A DNA stretch of 64,000 bases from the NCBI GenBank assembly GCA_016800925.1, contig JABCPU010000207.1, positions 54,630 through 118,629 of the forward strand, in the 5' to 3' direction. The stretch's first letter is position 1, and every line of letters starts with the position of its first letter. Shown one piece after another: positions 22,458 to 34,833 of this stretch. The notes under the pieces are model-generated. The model searched no databases and was not told the origin of the DNA. It was given only the letters and a program-made list of their open reading frames with translations. Origin of the DNA: Suillus spraguei (taxonomy: Eukaryota; Basidiomycota; Agaricomycetes; Boletales; Suillaceae). The translations under genes were made by a program, and so were the position numbers.

Positions 22458-23912
22458 TCAGTGAGTTAGTTCACCATCATGAGTACCTTCCCCATCTCTT
22501 AGGTGTCTCACACATTCTGATTTGATTTGTACTCTTCCTGAGCATTGAGGCTGTGGAGCGTGAATCTCAAACTGTGGTCCTAGGTAATCTTGACCTGGTG
22601 TGTGTTGTTTTGGAGGTAGTTGTGGGATGTTAGTGTACTGATTGCCTTGATCCTCTGGTGGTTGCTGCTCCCCTGCAAGCGGTGTGCTAACAGGTATGTG
22701 AACTTCTCTTTCATCAAACCTTACACTGCGCTCAATTCCTACTCTGCAGATATCCTCCCAATAGATCCGATGACCATTACTGTCATGGTCAAAGCCCATC
22801 CAGCGGCCGTCTTTTGCTCGCATGTCTAGCTTTGAGCCTGATGTGTCATGCACCCAGACTCGGCAGCCCCATACTGGTAGATTGGCTAGGTCTGGCTTCT
22901 TCTTGAAAAGCATCTCAAAGGGAGTCTTGTTATCAAGTGAGCATATCGAACTTCTGTTCTTCAACCATATAGCGTGACTAATAGCTTCGCCCCATAGAAA
23001 TTTTGGCAGTCCACTTGCATGTAGCATGGCTCGAACTCTTTCAAGTAGCCTGTGATTCAGTTGCTCTGCCACGCCATTGTGCTCTGGGGTATCATGAACA
23101 GTGAGCTTCTGCTCTGTTCCACGACTAGTGAGGTGATGTATGAATTCTTCACTAAGATATTCTCCCCCATGATCTGACCAGAGATATTTGATCTTGGTAT
23201 CAAACTGCGTATTGGTCCAAGCTTCATAGCTCTTGTAAGCGCTGAATGTCTCGTCCTTGGTCTTCAATAGGTACAGGTTGGTGAAGCGAGTGTGATCATC
23301 TGTGAAGGATGTGAAATACTGACTCTTCGCTATTGTTTGGACAGGAGATGGTCCCCACAAGTCAGTATGGACCTCATCACCAAGCTTCTCACATCTAGGT
23401 GGGTCTCGCATTTTGCCAATAGCCTTCCGTGTTGCCTTAGCATATTCACAAGATTCGCATGCTCCCATAGTGGTGTGAGCTGGGTCGAGAGTGATTCCGA
23501 TGATTGTGCCATCACGCAGCATCTTTCTAATGGCTTCAGGTGTGATGTGCCCTAGTCTAACATGAACTTCCTCCATGGTGAGTGATTCTTTTGTGCTGGC
23601 AACACCTGCAAATAGCTTTCTCAGAGCTTTGACACAGTATAGTCCTTTATTGACTGGAATCTCCCCTAGCTTCCTCTTCTTGGCATCAAAGATCTTGCAA
23701 GTTGTCTCACGGAATAGTATGGCATACCCAGTAGCCGCTAGCTTGCTGATTGAGACAAGCGTTAAGCCCATCTTGGGTGCATATAGGACATTTTTGAGGA
23801 GAATGCGGGTGCGACTCTTGCCATTAGGTAGACTAATCAGTAGGTCGCCTTTTCCTATGGCTTGGAAGGTGTTCTTATCGGCAGTGGTAATAGGCTTTGG
23901 TGGGATCATCAT
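22458..23912 (-). pseudogene. Copia integrase region
   Basis: A 484-codon open frame shows a GAG-pre-integrase segment (VHVRLGHITPEAIRKMLRDG and GACESCEYAKATRKAIG, the HHCC-like zinc part) and the integrase core. In the core, the first Asp is in EVHTDLWGP, the second in TSFTDDHTRFT, and the Glu follows in the NGVAEQLNHRLLERVRAMLH region. HNG and a Copia-type FEMLFKKKPDLANLPVWGC complete the core. The start of the frame lies between protease and integrase, so upstream residues belong to the same polyprotein. It is the best-preserved part of the element. Confidence 0.85.
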
Positions 23913-23930
23913 GAAATTCTGGAAATGGTC

Positions 23931-24476
23931 TCAGTATGATGACATATGACGGGAGGCACCAGAGTCATATAGCTCTGTGCGGTCACTATCTTCTCTACCA
24001 GAGTTGGCGAGCATAGCGTAGTCAAAGGTCTTGGTGTAGGCCTCTTCATCATCATCCTGGATGTTGTCAATTGAAAGTAAGTCATCTTCATCTACCTCTG
24101 TGAGCTGATCCACTTCATCATCCCAACCATGCGCTAACCAAACACCCTTTGGTTCATCCTCATTGTCCTTGTCCTTGGCAGCCACAGCTGTATGGGACTT
24201 CTTGCCTTTGGCCTTGCTAGAGCCTGGCTTCTTCCCAGCTTTTCCTCCACTGTCAGCCCAGCAGTCTGCCTTCATATGACCTTTCTTCCCGCAGTTGTGA
24301 CACTTGCCCTTGAAGCGGCGCTTCTTGCCATTGGAATTTGCAGTGTAGGCAGCATCATCATTGGAAGGTGTGGATTTCTTCCCCTTTGTGGTGCGTTGGT
24401 CATACTCATCAATGATGGTGGCCATCAAGATATCTGGAGTAAGGTCTGTACTGGTGACTCTGGCTGACGCTGTCAA
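23931..24476 (-). pseudogene. Copia CCHC nucleocapsid and protease region
   Basis: The frame contains the zinc knuckle CHNCGKKGHMKADCW followed by a basic Lys/Gly-rich stretch, an acidic linker and the aspartic protease motif LYDSGASRHMSSY. A stop (TGA) follows at about 23928 before the integrase frame, at a position normally coding within the same polyprotein, so the copy is interrupted. Confidence 0.8.
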
Positions 24477-24638
24477 TGCAGATAGATGTGGGTTGTAGGA
24501 CGTGGGCAGGAAACCAAGAATAATTGCAGCGAAACTGTCATCTGATGGATCTTAACCCATTGAGGACAATTGCTCCCTGATGGCAAGCATTTTGTCAAAG
24601 TGGTCATGGACATTCCCTTTCTCCTGGCACTTCAGGTC

Positions 24639-25013
24639 CTACAGCTTGCAGAGCAGCTCAACAGAAATTATTCTGGAGCGCTTCTGAAACATGTTGGCCA
24701 AGTAGGTAAAGATCTCTGCTGCCATGGAGAGAGACTTGATTCTGGTAAAGAGCGTGTCTGGGATTGTACCTGCAATCTGCTGTTTGACTACAGCATCACA
24801 AAGTTGCCATTCTTTCATAGCCTTCTGATATTCCACCACTTCTTTCAACTCATCTGCAGTTGTTGGACTCCATGACTGGCCTCTTCCTGACAATGTTGCA
24901 GGGTCTATTGGTTTTGCTGTTGTGCTGTCCAAATGGCCAACCAAACTTCTAGTGTCTATAGACCAAAGCAGTCTTTCCTTGTAAGTCACCCAGTTTTCTC
25001 CATCTGCTCTCAA
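24639..25013 (-). pseudogene. Copia gag (UBN2-like) region
   Basis: The frame reads NWVTYKERLLWSIDTRSLVG and ATLSGRGQSW, then EYQKAMKEWQLCDAVVKQQI and FTYLANMFQKRSRIISVELL, the usual basidiomycete Copia gag. A TAG interrupts it before DLKCQEKGNVHDHFDKM, and a TAA follows QLSSMG a little further on. The true start probably lies near 25100 but cannot be fixed. Confidence 0.75.
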
Positions 25014-25264
25014 TTTGGATACCCAAAGAAAGTCGTCTCCTAGTTTAGTGGTGAAGGATATTATATTTGATGCTCAATACTGAGAGCAGCGGCAGCCATC
25101 TAAAAATAGGCAATATGGTGTTGGTGCTGCTATCCACTGGCTCTGGTGTTGTATTTGGCATTGTTTGTTTTGTGCAAACTGTTTTTCACAAATTCCCTGA
25201 TTAGGCAACCCAAAAACTTCAGCGTCCAAGGTTTGCTCTTCTGCGTCAAGCAGGGCTCATAACC

Positions 25265-25340
25265 TGCAGCAATAGGTAAGCTGCAGTAGTAGTCAGTACT
25301 AAGTAATGAATGTGTAAGTAGCGTATGCTCACCTTAGTAG
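25265..25340 (-). repeat. Copia 5' LTR, first fragment
   Basis: The inner end of the right LTR (TGCAGCAATAGGTAAGCTGC...) up to the LTR-A insertion. The LTR resumes at 26101 (CAAGTCACTGAGG), is broken again at about 26167, and finishes at about 30360-30401. Confidence 0.75.
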
Positions 25341-25345
25341 ACTAG

Positions 25346-26095
25346 TGTTAAGACCATACTCAAAGGGAGAGAGATCCGAAGGGCTTTGGCCTCAGTTCGT
25401 GCACTGTGCCCCTTTCCCGAGTAGTGCCCCTTATTTCAGGGAGAAGGTATATGTCCAAAGATCTGGAAGGAGTTGTGTGACGGATCCAGACGTCCGAAGG
25501 TATTGGATATTATACATCCGAAGGTTATCCGGAACGTAGGAATAGAATGAGGATTAAGACTAGCTTCAGAACGAGTTCCTAACTAGAAACTAACAGAGAT
25601 AGACTATCTGAAGATAGAGTCAGAGATATAGACCATAGGAATCAATCCCAAGTCTTGGAAGATGACTTAGAGCAGAAAGTGACTCAAGTCTGGAGGAAGC
25701 AGAATGAGCAGAATCTAAGATGATATTCAAACTAAGGTTCTACAGAAATCTACAAGTGGTTTATATACTGTAAGTATCTAAGATGGATAATCAACAAGTC
25801 CGGGACCGAGGGCTATGTACGAAGTGTAACGGAAGTCTATTAGTTAATGCGCAGCAGATCAGTAAGCACGAATCAGAAATAAAACACAGGTAACGGATCA
25901 GTGACACAGGATGGAATTATACACAGCCAGAGTACTGGAAACAGGATGAGTGACGAAAGGAGATAGACGCAGATATACACAAGGGAGATAGAGTGCAAGA
26001 AGTGAGCACATTCGGATGAGCGATCTGGACAGGATCTGTGGACCGGATGGAAATAGAATTGATCGGATCTGGGATCAGAAGTATGGTATATGACA
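25346..26095 (+). mobile_element. Solo LTR-A, 750 bp, TSD ACTAG
   Basis: It starts TGTTAAGACCATACTCAAAG and ends GAAGTATGGTATATGACA. ACTAG flanks both sides (25341-25345 and 26096-26100). The interrupted sequence is the 5' LTR of the Copia element, whose other LTR shows the uninterrupted form. No coding region inside. Confidence 0.9.
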
Positions 26096-27884
26096 ACTAG
26101 CAAGTCACTGAGGTAGGTAGAGTAAAGAGCGGCTGTAAGTATGTCCATGATTATCTAATACTACCGGTGTAGTGAACAAAGTCACGCTGACCATGAAAGT
26201 GCCATTTTACACAAGTGTCTTGTTACTGTCTACAGTGGCTACCAAGAAATCCCCTATAGCGATGTAACGAACATATTGGCGCTGGGCTTAAAACCCCATC
26301 TTTTGACACTTGTCTCACGTCTATAGGAGTTACCACTTGTCCATGGCCGTGTTATCCCTTTAGCATTACCAGCAGCATCCCACGTTTACCGCACACCATA
26401 CTGACTACCACACCTCGTTCCACATACTGAAGTCCTTCCATGTCCTTGCTGCGTCCGCATAGCTCCATTTGGTGCATCATTTGTTTTATGTTCGTTATCA
26501 CTGATTCCACAGCAAGTCTTATTACATGTTGCCTCGTGCCGCAGCGCCTCGCACTATGTTTACATATGGCAGTGTAAAGATACAACCTAGCTTGGGCTGT
26601 AGTTGAACCACTGCCTAACCTAGTATGTTAGTCTTGTGCTCTGTCTAGTCTGCTTCACTTGTAAGAACAAGAGCGTTCGACCCTAAAGGGGGATGCCTAT
26701 TTAGTATGGTCAAGTTTGAGTCTAGACCATTGAACACGACCCAACATCCACGGACACGCACATATGCATCAATTAGAGTAAATACCGCATGTAATGTCTA
26801 TCATAGGGCTCCGCCCCAACGGACACAAAACAAGGATTCAAAAAAAAAAAAAAAAAAAAAAAGTTTGAGTCTAACTTATTTGCAAAACAAGCATCAAAGT
26901 CAGTGGTAAGTTGCCGCAGTCAGCAATGATCCCACCGGAACTAGCGTCGTGCGTTGCGGTGCTACCGTCGTCGAGATAAAGTCAGTAACAGTTGCGTCTA
27001 GCGAGCGATGTCGAGTGGTGGTCTCAGCGGTAGTGGTAAGGTTGCGAGCAGTGCAAAGAAACAGTAAAGAAGTCCGCAGTACTTTCAGCGGTAAAGTAGC
27101 AGAGTGTGAGAAGTTCAGTCAAAAGTAACAATCAAAAGTCCAGCGGTATGCCGGCGGTAATGGAAAATGAGCGTGATGTATTAACGAGCAATAAGGGAAC
27201 TTTAAAGACTATGTCCACTACTGGGTTGATCCAGAGCTAGACAATAATCCTGACCTATAGTATGTGCAATGGTGTAAAATCAGGTGCTCGATCGTGTGGG
27301 GTACGCGGTGCTTATATCCTAATTTGTATGTACTCGGGATACTCTAGGTGAGATCAGTAGTGCTGGAGTGTAGTAACCGCCGTAAGTAAACATAGCGCGA
27401 GGCGCTGTGGCACGAGGCAACATGTAATAACGCTTGCCATGGAATCAGTGATAACGAACAGGAAACAAACTACACACCAAATGGAGCTATGCGGATGCGG
27501 CAAGGACATGGAAGGACATTGGTTCGTGGAACGTGGTGCGGTAAGCATGGGATGCCGCTGGTTACTGCTAAAGGGGTAAGAAGGCCATGGACTAGTGGTA
27601 ACTCCTGTAGACATGAGACGAGTGTCAAAATATGGGGTTTTAAGCCCAGTGCCAATATGTTCGTTACAGCGGTTACTACAGTTGAGCGCTACTGATCTCG
27701 CCTAGAGCATTCCGAGTACATACAAATTAGGATATAAGCACTGCGTACCCCGCATGATACAGTACCTGATTTTACACCATTGCACGTACTATAGGTCAGG
27801 ATTATTGTCTAGCTCTGGATCTACCCAGTAGTGGACATAGTCTTTAAAGTTCCTTTTTGCTCGTTAATTGATCACGCTCGTTCT

Positions 27885-29156
27885 TGTTACAACCATGCAA
27901 AACTGGGGCTACTCAGAAGTCCTGGTCTTACATGGGGTTGTACCGGAGGGACAGAAAGTCAAAGGGGCTTGGCCTCAGCTTGTACGCTGTGCCCCTTACC
28001 CGAGTATGTGCCCTTAATTTCAGATGAAGTCCAAGGGGGAGTTATAGTGAAGTCCGGATGAACTCTGTAGGACAGGATAGCTCAATAGAGCTCCAAAGGA
28101 CTTCCGGATGGTAGGAAGTAATGGTAAGACTACTGGAACAAGTTCCAAGTAGAATGGATGAAGGATGGACTCCTGGACAAAGTCCAGGGCAGGATAGGAG
28201 CAAAGCTCCGGAGGGACAGGTGATCCATAGGTGTTGGAGGATAGGATAGGATAGGTCCGGAGCTTGGAGGAGCAGAAGAGCGGAAGAGCAGAAGAGCAGA
28301 TGATCGGATGAGCGTAGCTCTATGGATCTTAGGGGAAGTGTTGACTACTAGAGGGGAGTAGGTCCGGATATGGTATAGTAATATGTAGTATAGACTACTC
28401 CGGACAAGGTCCGGAATAGAAACAGACAGGATAAGACTACCAAAGGTAGAGTCGGAGGTGAAATGGATGAGAGACAGGAAACGGACGAAGTCCGAAAAGG
28501 ATATAGGACAAAGGATCAAGGCTCTGGCCTAAGGAATGATCCCATAGGTCTGAGTCGGAAGCTTACAAGGGCCGGAGCCCAAGTGCAAGAACAGAAACGG
28601 ATTTATATAGACATGGTAACAAGATACAGAAGTCAAAGGAATATACAGAAGTAGGAAAGCAATGATCAGATTGAGGTAGGAGTTGTACTACAAGTTTATA
28701 TACTGTAGGTAGCATGCCGGAAGGCAAGTAAGGATAGTCCGAGGCTATGTTTGAGGCATTGCGGAACACAAGGCTATGAACTCGGAAATAAGACTTGTAC
28801 GAAATATCTTATCAAGACGGAAGTCAAGATAACCGAAAGCCAGAGGTGCAGAGATAACCGAAAGCCGGACACAGGTATTAACCTAAAAGGTGTAACATGC
28901 AGGTGCATGGGAATAGTTTCGGATATGAGCATGGATTGGATATGGACATGGATTGGATATGAACACGGATCAGATGGGTGGATCAGATCAGATGGATGGA
29001 CTGAGTCGGATATGGATATGGATTAGATATGGATGGATATGGAGTGGAGTGGATGGGTGGATTGGATATGTGAGCTGGATTGGATGGGTGGACTAGGATG
29101 TATGGATTGGGTGTCCGGATGTCCATGGATTGGACCTGAATGTATGGTATATGACA
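27885..29156 (+). mobile_element. Solo LTR-B, 1272 bp, TSD GTTCT
   Basis: It starts TGTTACAACCATGCAAAACT and ends GTATGGTATATGACA. GTTCT flanks both ends (27880-27884 and 29157-29161). It splits the right arm of the inverted-repeat element: the arm continues in register on either side when compared with the left arm. It contains purine-rich minisatellite stretches (about 28255-28310 and 28920-29110). Confidence 0.9.
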
Positions 29157-29579
29157 GTTCTCCGTTACCGCTGGACTTTTGACTGTTATTTTGACTGAAC
29201 TTCTCACATGCTGCTACTTTACCGCTGAAAGTACTGCGGCCTTTCTTTACTGTTTCTTTGCACTGCTCGCAACCTTACCGCTACTGCTGATATCATCGCT
29301 CAACGCAACTGTTTCTGACTATATCTCGACCACGGTAGTACCACTACTTACGACACTAGTTCCGGCGGCATCATTGCTGACCGTGGCAACTTACCGCTGA
29401 CCACGACACTTCTTTCGCACATAAGTTTGACTCGAACTTGACCATACTAATAGGCATCCCCCTTTAGGGTTGAACACTCTTGTTCTCACAAGTGAAGCAG
29501 ACTAGACAGAGCGCAAGACTCACATACTAACTTAGGAGGTAGTTTATCTACAGCCCAGGTTAGGTTGTATCTTTATAGT

Positions 29580-30230
29580 GAGCATTACCCCTTTTCGCTT
29601 CACTGGTACCGTTTTTGCTCCATGGATCCTTGCCCCTTACCAAATCTCACTACTGATGTCCTCCTGTCCATTCCATTTCCATCTAGATCCATTGGTGTGT
29701 AGCATATTTGTTTCCGCCGTTACTAAAGCTACGGCAAGACTTACCTTACCTTCCGTGACACCGCTTGCTCGCTGCATGCCTCTTCGCTAAAATCATGGAG
29801 TACATCTTTATTTTGCTACCATTCTTGCTATGTATTCTGGCCATTCATGGTACATGTTAAAAAGGACTCTTTGTACATTCCAGTACTTTTACTTTTCCCT
29901 CTATGGTACACACAGTACTTAGGAATTGTCACCACTACTGTCTCTTAAGAATTGTTTTACTGCTGCACACACCACCGCTCTTTACTGCTTTCCCACGCTT
30001 CATCACTATGCTTCACTGCTTGTTTTACTGCCAGTTTCCCATGCCTTACCACAGTTTTACCGCACGCACTACTGCAGTTTTACCACTCACACTACTGCTA
30101 CTTTACTGCTATCTTCCCACGCTCTACCACTACTTTACCACTACCTTCCCACGGAGCGGAGGTCACCGCTAGCATCTCGCTGCCTCTGATGGCAGTCTTG
30201 CACCACAGGTTAGGCATTATTGAACTATAT
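29580..30230. other. CT-rich low-complexity stretch inside the inverted-repeat element
   Basis: Repetitive TTTACTGCT/TTTACCGC-type words dominate 29890-30140 and create overlapping open frames in three phases. No gene is supported. Confidence 0.5.
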
Positions 30231-30577
30231 TAACTTAGCATTCCCTTTAGGGTCAAATGCTCTTGCTTTGCAAGTGAAGCAGACTAGACGGAGCGCAAGA
30301 CTCGCATACTAGTTTAGGCCATGGTTTATCTACAGCCCAGGCTAGATTGTATCTTTACACTGGTAATGTTTGAGGTCCATGTAACATTTGACTATTCAAC
30401 AATGGATCAGTAAGCAGACGGAGCACAGAGATAGCTAGAGAGCCAGACTTGTGAATATACAAATGGAGATATTACTGATAGAGATAGATCAGGAGATAGA
30501 GAGGATCATAGATCTGGACATCTGAATATTGGAGAGGGGAAGTGCAGGAGATTCAGATCGAGACATCTGGACTTTGC

Positions 30578-30763
30578 TAAAAATCTCCAATCTTTAGTCA
30601 TCTTGAATCGTCTCTAAATCTAAGCACTCCTTAGTCTTAGTCTCTATTCTTGTAGAACCTCTGAGACTTGTCTTTGAGGCTGAACCCTTGATCATACTTG
30701 GAACTCACTCATCATACCATTAAGACCTTGCTCTCTTGTGAGACGCCACTCCAGTTCGTAACA
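30578..30763 (-). repeat. LTR-C fragment
   Basis: On the minus strand it begins TGTTACGAACTGGAGTGGCG and follows LTR-C up to the AAGATTGGAGAT region, where it is cut off. It lies between the broken LTR-A and the second Copia. Confidence 0.7.
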
Positions 30764-33045
30764 TTTACATACCCAACTCCATTGTGTCTATTTTTGACCA
30801 CTTGCACTCATTGCATATCATACAGTGGGTAAATATGATCATATCATCAAACTGACAGGATCAGATGTTTACCTGGCCTGGAGGCACTCTGTTACTCTTG
30901 CTTTGCAGAGTGAGGGCCTTTGGGGTCACTGCAGCTCAGGAACCGATTCAAATGACTTTGCCAATTTTGCATCTTCTATACTGGTTCCTGCTAATTCTTC
31001 AGCCATAACCTCAATGAAAAAGACCACAATGATTGAATGGATCAAGGAGGATGCAGAGACCAAGGAGATCATTTACAGACACTTGTCTCCTGTCATTCAA
31101 ACACTCCTTGATGAATCATTAATGACATGTCAGCAGTGGGATGTATTTGCACATCACTTTGGGTGCTTAGACATGATGTTCCAGTTTGAAATTTGTGAGA
31201 ATCCTTTAATGCTGAGCTAAAGAACCTTGATGACACCTCCAGGTACATTAGTGTCTTTGAATATAGACATTGATGGCTTGCAGAAATGGTGGTGCCATTT
31301 ACTGAACACAAAGCAATCTACTTTCTGCTATGTAGACTTCCTAAGACTGCTAATTGGCTTATGTATAAAAAACTTACCATTGTACTGTTTAATTGTACTG
31401 TTTCCTCAGCCGACACTACAGCAGCCTCTATTGAGGGTGAGTTCCTGGGCACAGCTTTCAGTGGGGCTCTGGTAGATGCTAGTATCATCTGTTAGCTCCC
31501 AGCACCCTATGCACATCAGCAAAATGGGAAAGATGAGTGGGCTATACACACCATTGAGGGGCAACTCTTTGCCATGTTGGAAGCTATCAGTCTCCCATCA
31601 AACTTATGGGGTGAAGCCATCCTCATGGCCTGTTACCTTTGGAACCAGAGTGAGTCCACCTCCTTGCCACTGACTATGACCCCATATGAGATGGTAAATG
31701 GCAAGAAACCTGATATGTCTCACCTTCATGTCTTCAGGTCCTAATGCTTTGCACACATTTCTTTGGAACACCAAACAAAGTTTGGCCCACACTCTCAACC
31801 TGCCATCTTTATGGGTTACCTAGAGGGCACTAAGAGGTATTGCTTATATGACCACAACACTGGAGTATTCTTCACTGCCTACAATGTTATCTTCGATGGG
31901 AACCTCCCTTTCATCAGCTATAACTCCAATAACTTTGACAGTAAGGAGGCTCCACCTTCCTCTTCTGCTGCTCTGCCTGTTGTTGGGCTACCAGTGCATT
32001 CATCTTCTATTCAGCCAGTCAAAGTACCCCAGCAGTCTGGTTGTACACATGTGTATACCGAAGCTAGCAAGGCCTATGCAGAGGAACTTACTACTTCCAA
32101 GGTATGTTTCTAGTTACTTCACAAAGTACAAGCCACTTGTGCTGCTCTTGTATCTGGTGAGTGGGTGACTGTCCCTAGGGAGAAAAAGCTGAGCAGCATA
32201 GAGTCAGTAGTAGAACCCACGATGGAGGGACTCAAGGCAATTGAGCTAAATGTTAACATACCTGAGGTCATTGCGAATATATGCATTGAGGAACATGCCA
32301 ACATTGTCATTTGTAGTGACTACAAATACAACTTCTTGAGTGTTGGATATGGCATGCAAATTCTGCCAGCTATCTATGAGGAAGAAATATTGTACTTGGA
32401 CCATGAAGAGTGGTTGAAGGTGATGAGAGCAAGAATTGTGATTATGCAGGAGATGAAGGTATACAAGGTAACTGCACTACCTGAGGGTTATAAGGCTATT
32501 GGAAATTGATGGGTGCTCAAATTCAAGGAGGATAACAAAGGTAGTCACATCTTCAAGGCACAACATATCACCCAGGATTTCTCTCAGATCCCTAGCATTG
32601 ACTATGGCACCACCTTTGCACTAGTGATCAAGACTGCCTTGGTACATTTTATTGCCACACTTGCATGCCAAAACAATTGGGAGTTTGACACATTTGATGC
32701 CAGGCATGCATTTCTCTGGAGAGTATTGAAGGAAGGGGACAGAACACTGATGGTGTGGTGGATGTTCTGCACATCCTATAGTCTCAAGGAATCAGCTATG
32801 AAATGGTATGAGGAAATACATGCCATAATGACTGAACTTAGATTCACCAGGTGTGCCATTGATCACATAGTCCTTATATATGATCATGCAGGTTCCCCCA
32901 GCTCCTGCATCATATCCATTGTTAGCTAGCACATTGATGATGGGATGCGAACCTCTAATTTGACCTTATTTTTGCATTTTGTCAAAGATCATGTTGCCCA
33001 TCGCTTTGGAATAAAGGACCTCAGTCCCATTATCCATATCTGATC
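30764..33045 (+). pseudogene. Second Copia element, decayed and internally deleted
   Basis: Plus-strand remnants are in Copia order. A gag frame (30825-31220) has LTGSDVYLAWRHSVTLALQS and IIYRHLSPVIQTLLDES. An integrase C-terminal part follows at about 31520-31930 (EAISLPSNLWGEAILMACYL, TPYEMVNGKKPDMSHLHVF, AIFMGYLEGTKRYCLYDH). Reverse transcriptase pieces are at about 32395-33040 (LDHEEWLKVMRARI, WVLKFKEDNKGSH, FDTFDARHAFL, HIDDG, FGIKDLSP). The zinc knuckle, protease and integrase core are missing, so a deletion removed them. Stops occur at Trp-type positions (GN* then WVLKF) and after HVFRS. The right side is cut by LTR-B at about 33045. Confidence 0.75.
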
Positions 33046-34833
33046 TGAGTTCATATCAGAACAATTCCTGTGCACCTGCGCATTACCTCTTTTGGTATAT
33101 ATGTATCTGTGCTTCCGGCTCTCAGTTATCTCTATCTCATCTTGATAAGTGATTCTGTACAAGTTTCATCTCTGAGTTTATAGCCTTATGTTCTGTTGTA
33201 CTTACTTATGTGTTTCTGCATATTTCAGACATAGCCTTGGACTATGCTTACTTACCTTCTGACATGCTACCTACAGTATATAAACATGTAGTACAACTCC
33301 TGCAGACCTCAGTCTGATTATTGCTTGTATTCATACTTATTCTCCTGTCTATATAACTCTGTTTCCATTCTCACTTGGGCCTCGGCCCTTGTAAGTCTCT
33401 GGCTCTAAACTATGGGATCACTCCCTAGTCCGGAGCCTTGACCCTCTGTCATATAATCATTTTCAGACTTTGTCCAATTGCAGTCTTTCATCTGTTTCAC
33501 TTTCAGCTCTACCTGTAGTAGTCTTACTCTGTTTGTTTCTACTTCGGATAAGGTCTGAAGTAGTAGTCTATACTCTCTCTACATCATGTCCAGACCTCCT
33601 CCTCTATAGTAGTAATACCTTTCACTAGATCCACAGAGCTCTGCTCCTCCATCTGTCCATCTGTCCTTCCATCCGACACTCCACTACTCCTACCTTTAGA
33701 CCTCCATACCTTTGGATCTTTGGACTACCTTTGGACCTCTATACCTCTGAACCTTCAGACCCCTGGTCCTATGGTCCTGTCCTATCCTATCCTCCAGCTT
33801 GTGTGAATCATCCTTCACCTATTCTATTCTAGACTTTGTCCAAGTAGTCTTACCATTATCTCCTGCCATCTGGAAATAGTTCTGGTGCATTCCCGTGCTC
33901 ATCTGGAAGTCCTTTGGAGCTCTATCTGTTAAGACCATACTCAAAAGGTAAGATATCTGAAGGGCTTTGGCCTCAGTTCATACACTGTGCCCCTTTCCTG
34001 AGTATTGCCCTTTATTTCAGAGGGAAGATATATGTCCAAAGGTCCAAAGGTAGTTGTGTGATGAATCCAGACATTTGAAGGTTATCCAGAATGTAGGAAT
34101 GGAATGAGGAATAAGGCTAGTCTCGGAATGAGTTCCTAACTAGAAACTAATGGAGGTAGACTACCTGAAGGTAGAGTTGGAGATATAGACTATAGGAATC
34201 AATCCTAAGTTTCGGAAGATGACTAGAGTTGGAAGTAACTCAAGTCCAGAGGAACAGAATGAGCAGAATCTAAGATGATATTTGAACTAAGGTTCTATGG
34301 AGATTTAAAAGTGGTTTATATACTGTAAGTAACTGGCACAGATAATCAATGAGTTCGGGACCGAGGGCTATGAATGATGTATGTATAACAGAAGTCTATT
34401 AGTAAATGCACAGCAAATCAATAAGCATGAGTCGGAAATGAGACATAGGTAATAGATCAATAAGCAGAATGGAAATATACATAGCTGGAATACCAGAGAC
34501 AGGAGGATTACTGAAAGGAGGTAGACACAGATGTCCATAATGAAATTAGAGTACAAGAAGTAGGAACTTTCAAATGGGTGGTCTGGATAGGATCTGTAGA
34601 CCAGATGGAAGCAGGATCGATTGGATCTGATTGGATCTGAGATCAGATGTATGATATATGACACTATTAAGCTATCCTGCCTAGAGTTCATCTGGACTCC
34701 ATCTGAACTTCACCAGAACTTCCCCTAGGACTTCATCCAAAATTAAGGGGCAATACTCAGGTAAGGGGCACAGCATACAAGCTGAGGCCAAAGCCCTTTA
34801 TGATCCATTAACCCTCTGAGCACAGTTCTAACA
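33046..34833 (-). mobile_element. LTR-B, minus orientation, interrupted by solo LTR-A
   Basis: Read on the minus strand it begins TGTTAGAACTGTGCTCAG at 34833 and continues with the LTR-B landmarks (GGCCTCAGCTTGTATGCTG, CCCCTTACCTGAGTATTG). After the insert it continues through the purine-rich internal stretch. The far end near 33046 lacks the expected TATATGACA terminus, so that side is truncated or rearranged. No target duplication found. Confidence 0.6.
33927..34663 (+). mobile_element. Solo LTR-A, about 737 bp, TSD CTATC/CTATT
   Basis: It begins TGTTAAGACCATACTCAAAA and ends ATGTATGATATATGACA. Flanks are CTATC (33922-33926) and CTATT (34664-34668), a 5-bp duplication with one later change. 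It is nested inside the minus-orientation LTR-B. Confidence 0.8.

Larger units (their letters stand above)
26167..30359. mobile_element. Large inverted-repeat (foldback-like) element in the Copia 5' LTR
   Basis: Termini are GTGTAGTGAAC (left) and TATCTTTACAC (right). Inside are several inverted pairs: 26576-26870 with 29440-29580, 26880-27190 with 29160-29400, 26225-26565 with 27360-27700, and 27190-27360 with 27690-27875. A third copy of the terminal segment (CCCTTTAGGGTC ... TTGTATCTTTACAC) is at 30230-30359. No transposase frame is visible, so it is non-autonomous or composite. A poly-A run of about 22 lies at 26839. Exact borders and target duplication could not be settled. Confidence 0.55.
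20028..30401 (-). mobile_element. Copia retrotransposon, minus strand, with nested insertions, TSD ATGGA
   Basis: The left (3') LTR is 20028-20263. The right (5') LTR starts at 25265, is interrupted twice, and ends at 30401. In element sense the LTR begins TGTTGAATAGTC and ends ATTGCTGCA. The polypurine tract GAAGGGGAG abuts the 3' LTR. GGTTATGAGCCC next to the 5' LTR is a plausible primer-binding site. ATGGA flanks both outer ends (20023-20027 and 30402-30406). Internal order on minus is gag, CCHC/protease, integrase, reverse transcriptase, RNase H, the Ty1/Copia order. Insertions are solo LTR-C in the IN-RT interval, and solo LTR-A plus a large inverted-repeat element in the 5' LTR. The left LTR has an extra duplicated segment of about 50 bp (20028-20078). 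Confidence 0.85.

Noticed and set aside
26839..26861. Poly-A run as a LINE/SINE or retrocopy tail
   Set aside because: It sits inside an arm of the inverted-repeat element. No upstream reverse transcriptase of LINE type or target duplication was found. Simple homopolymer expansion is enough.
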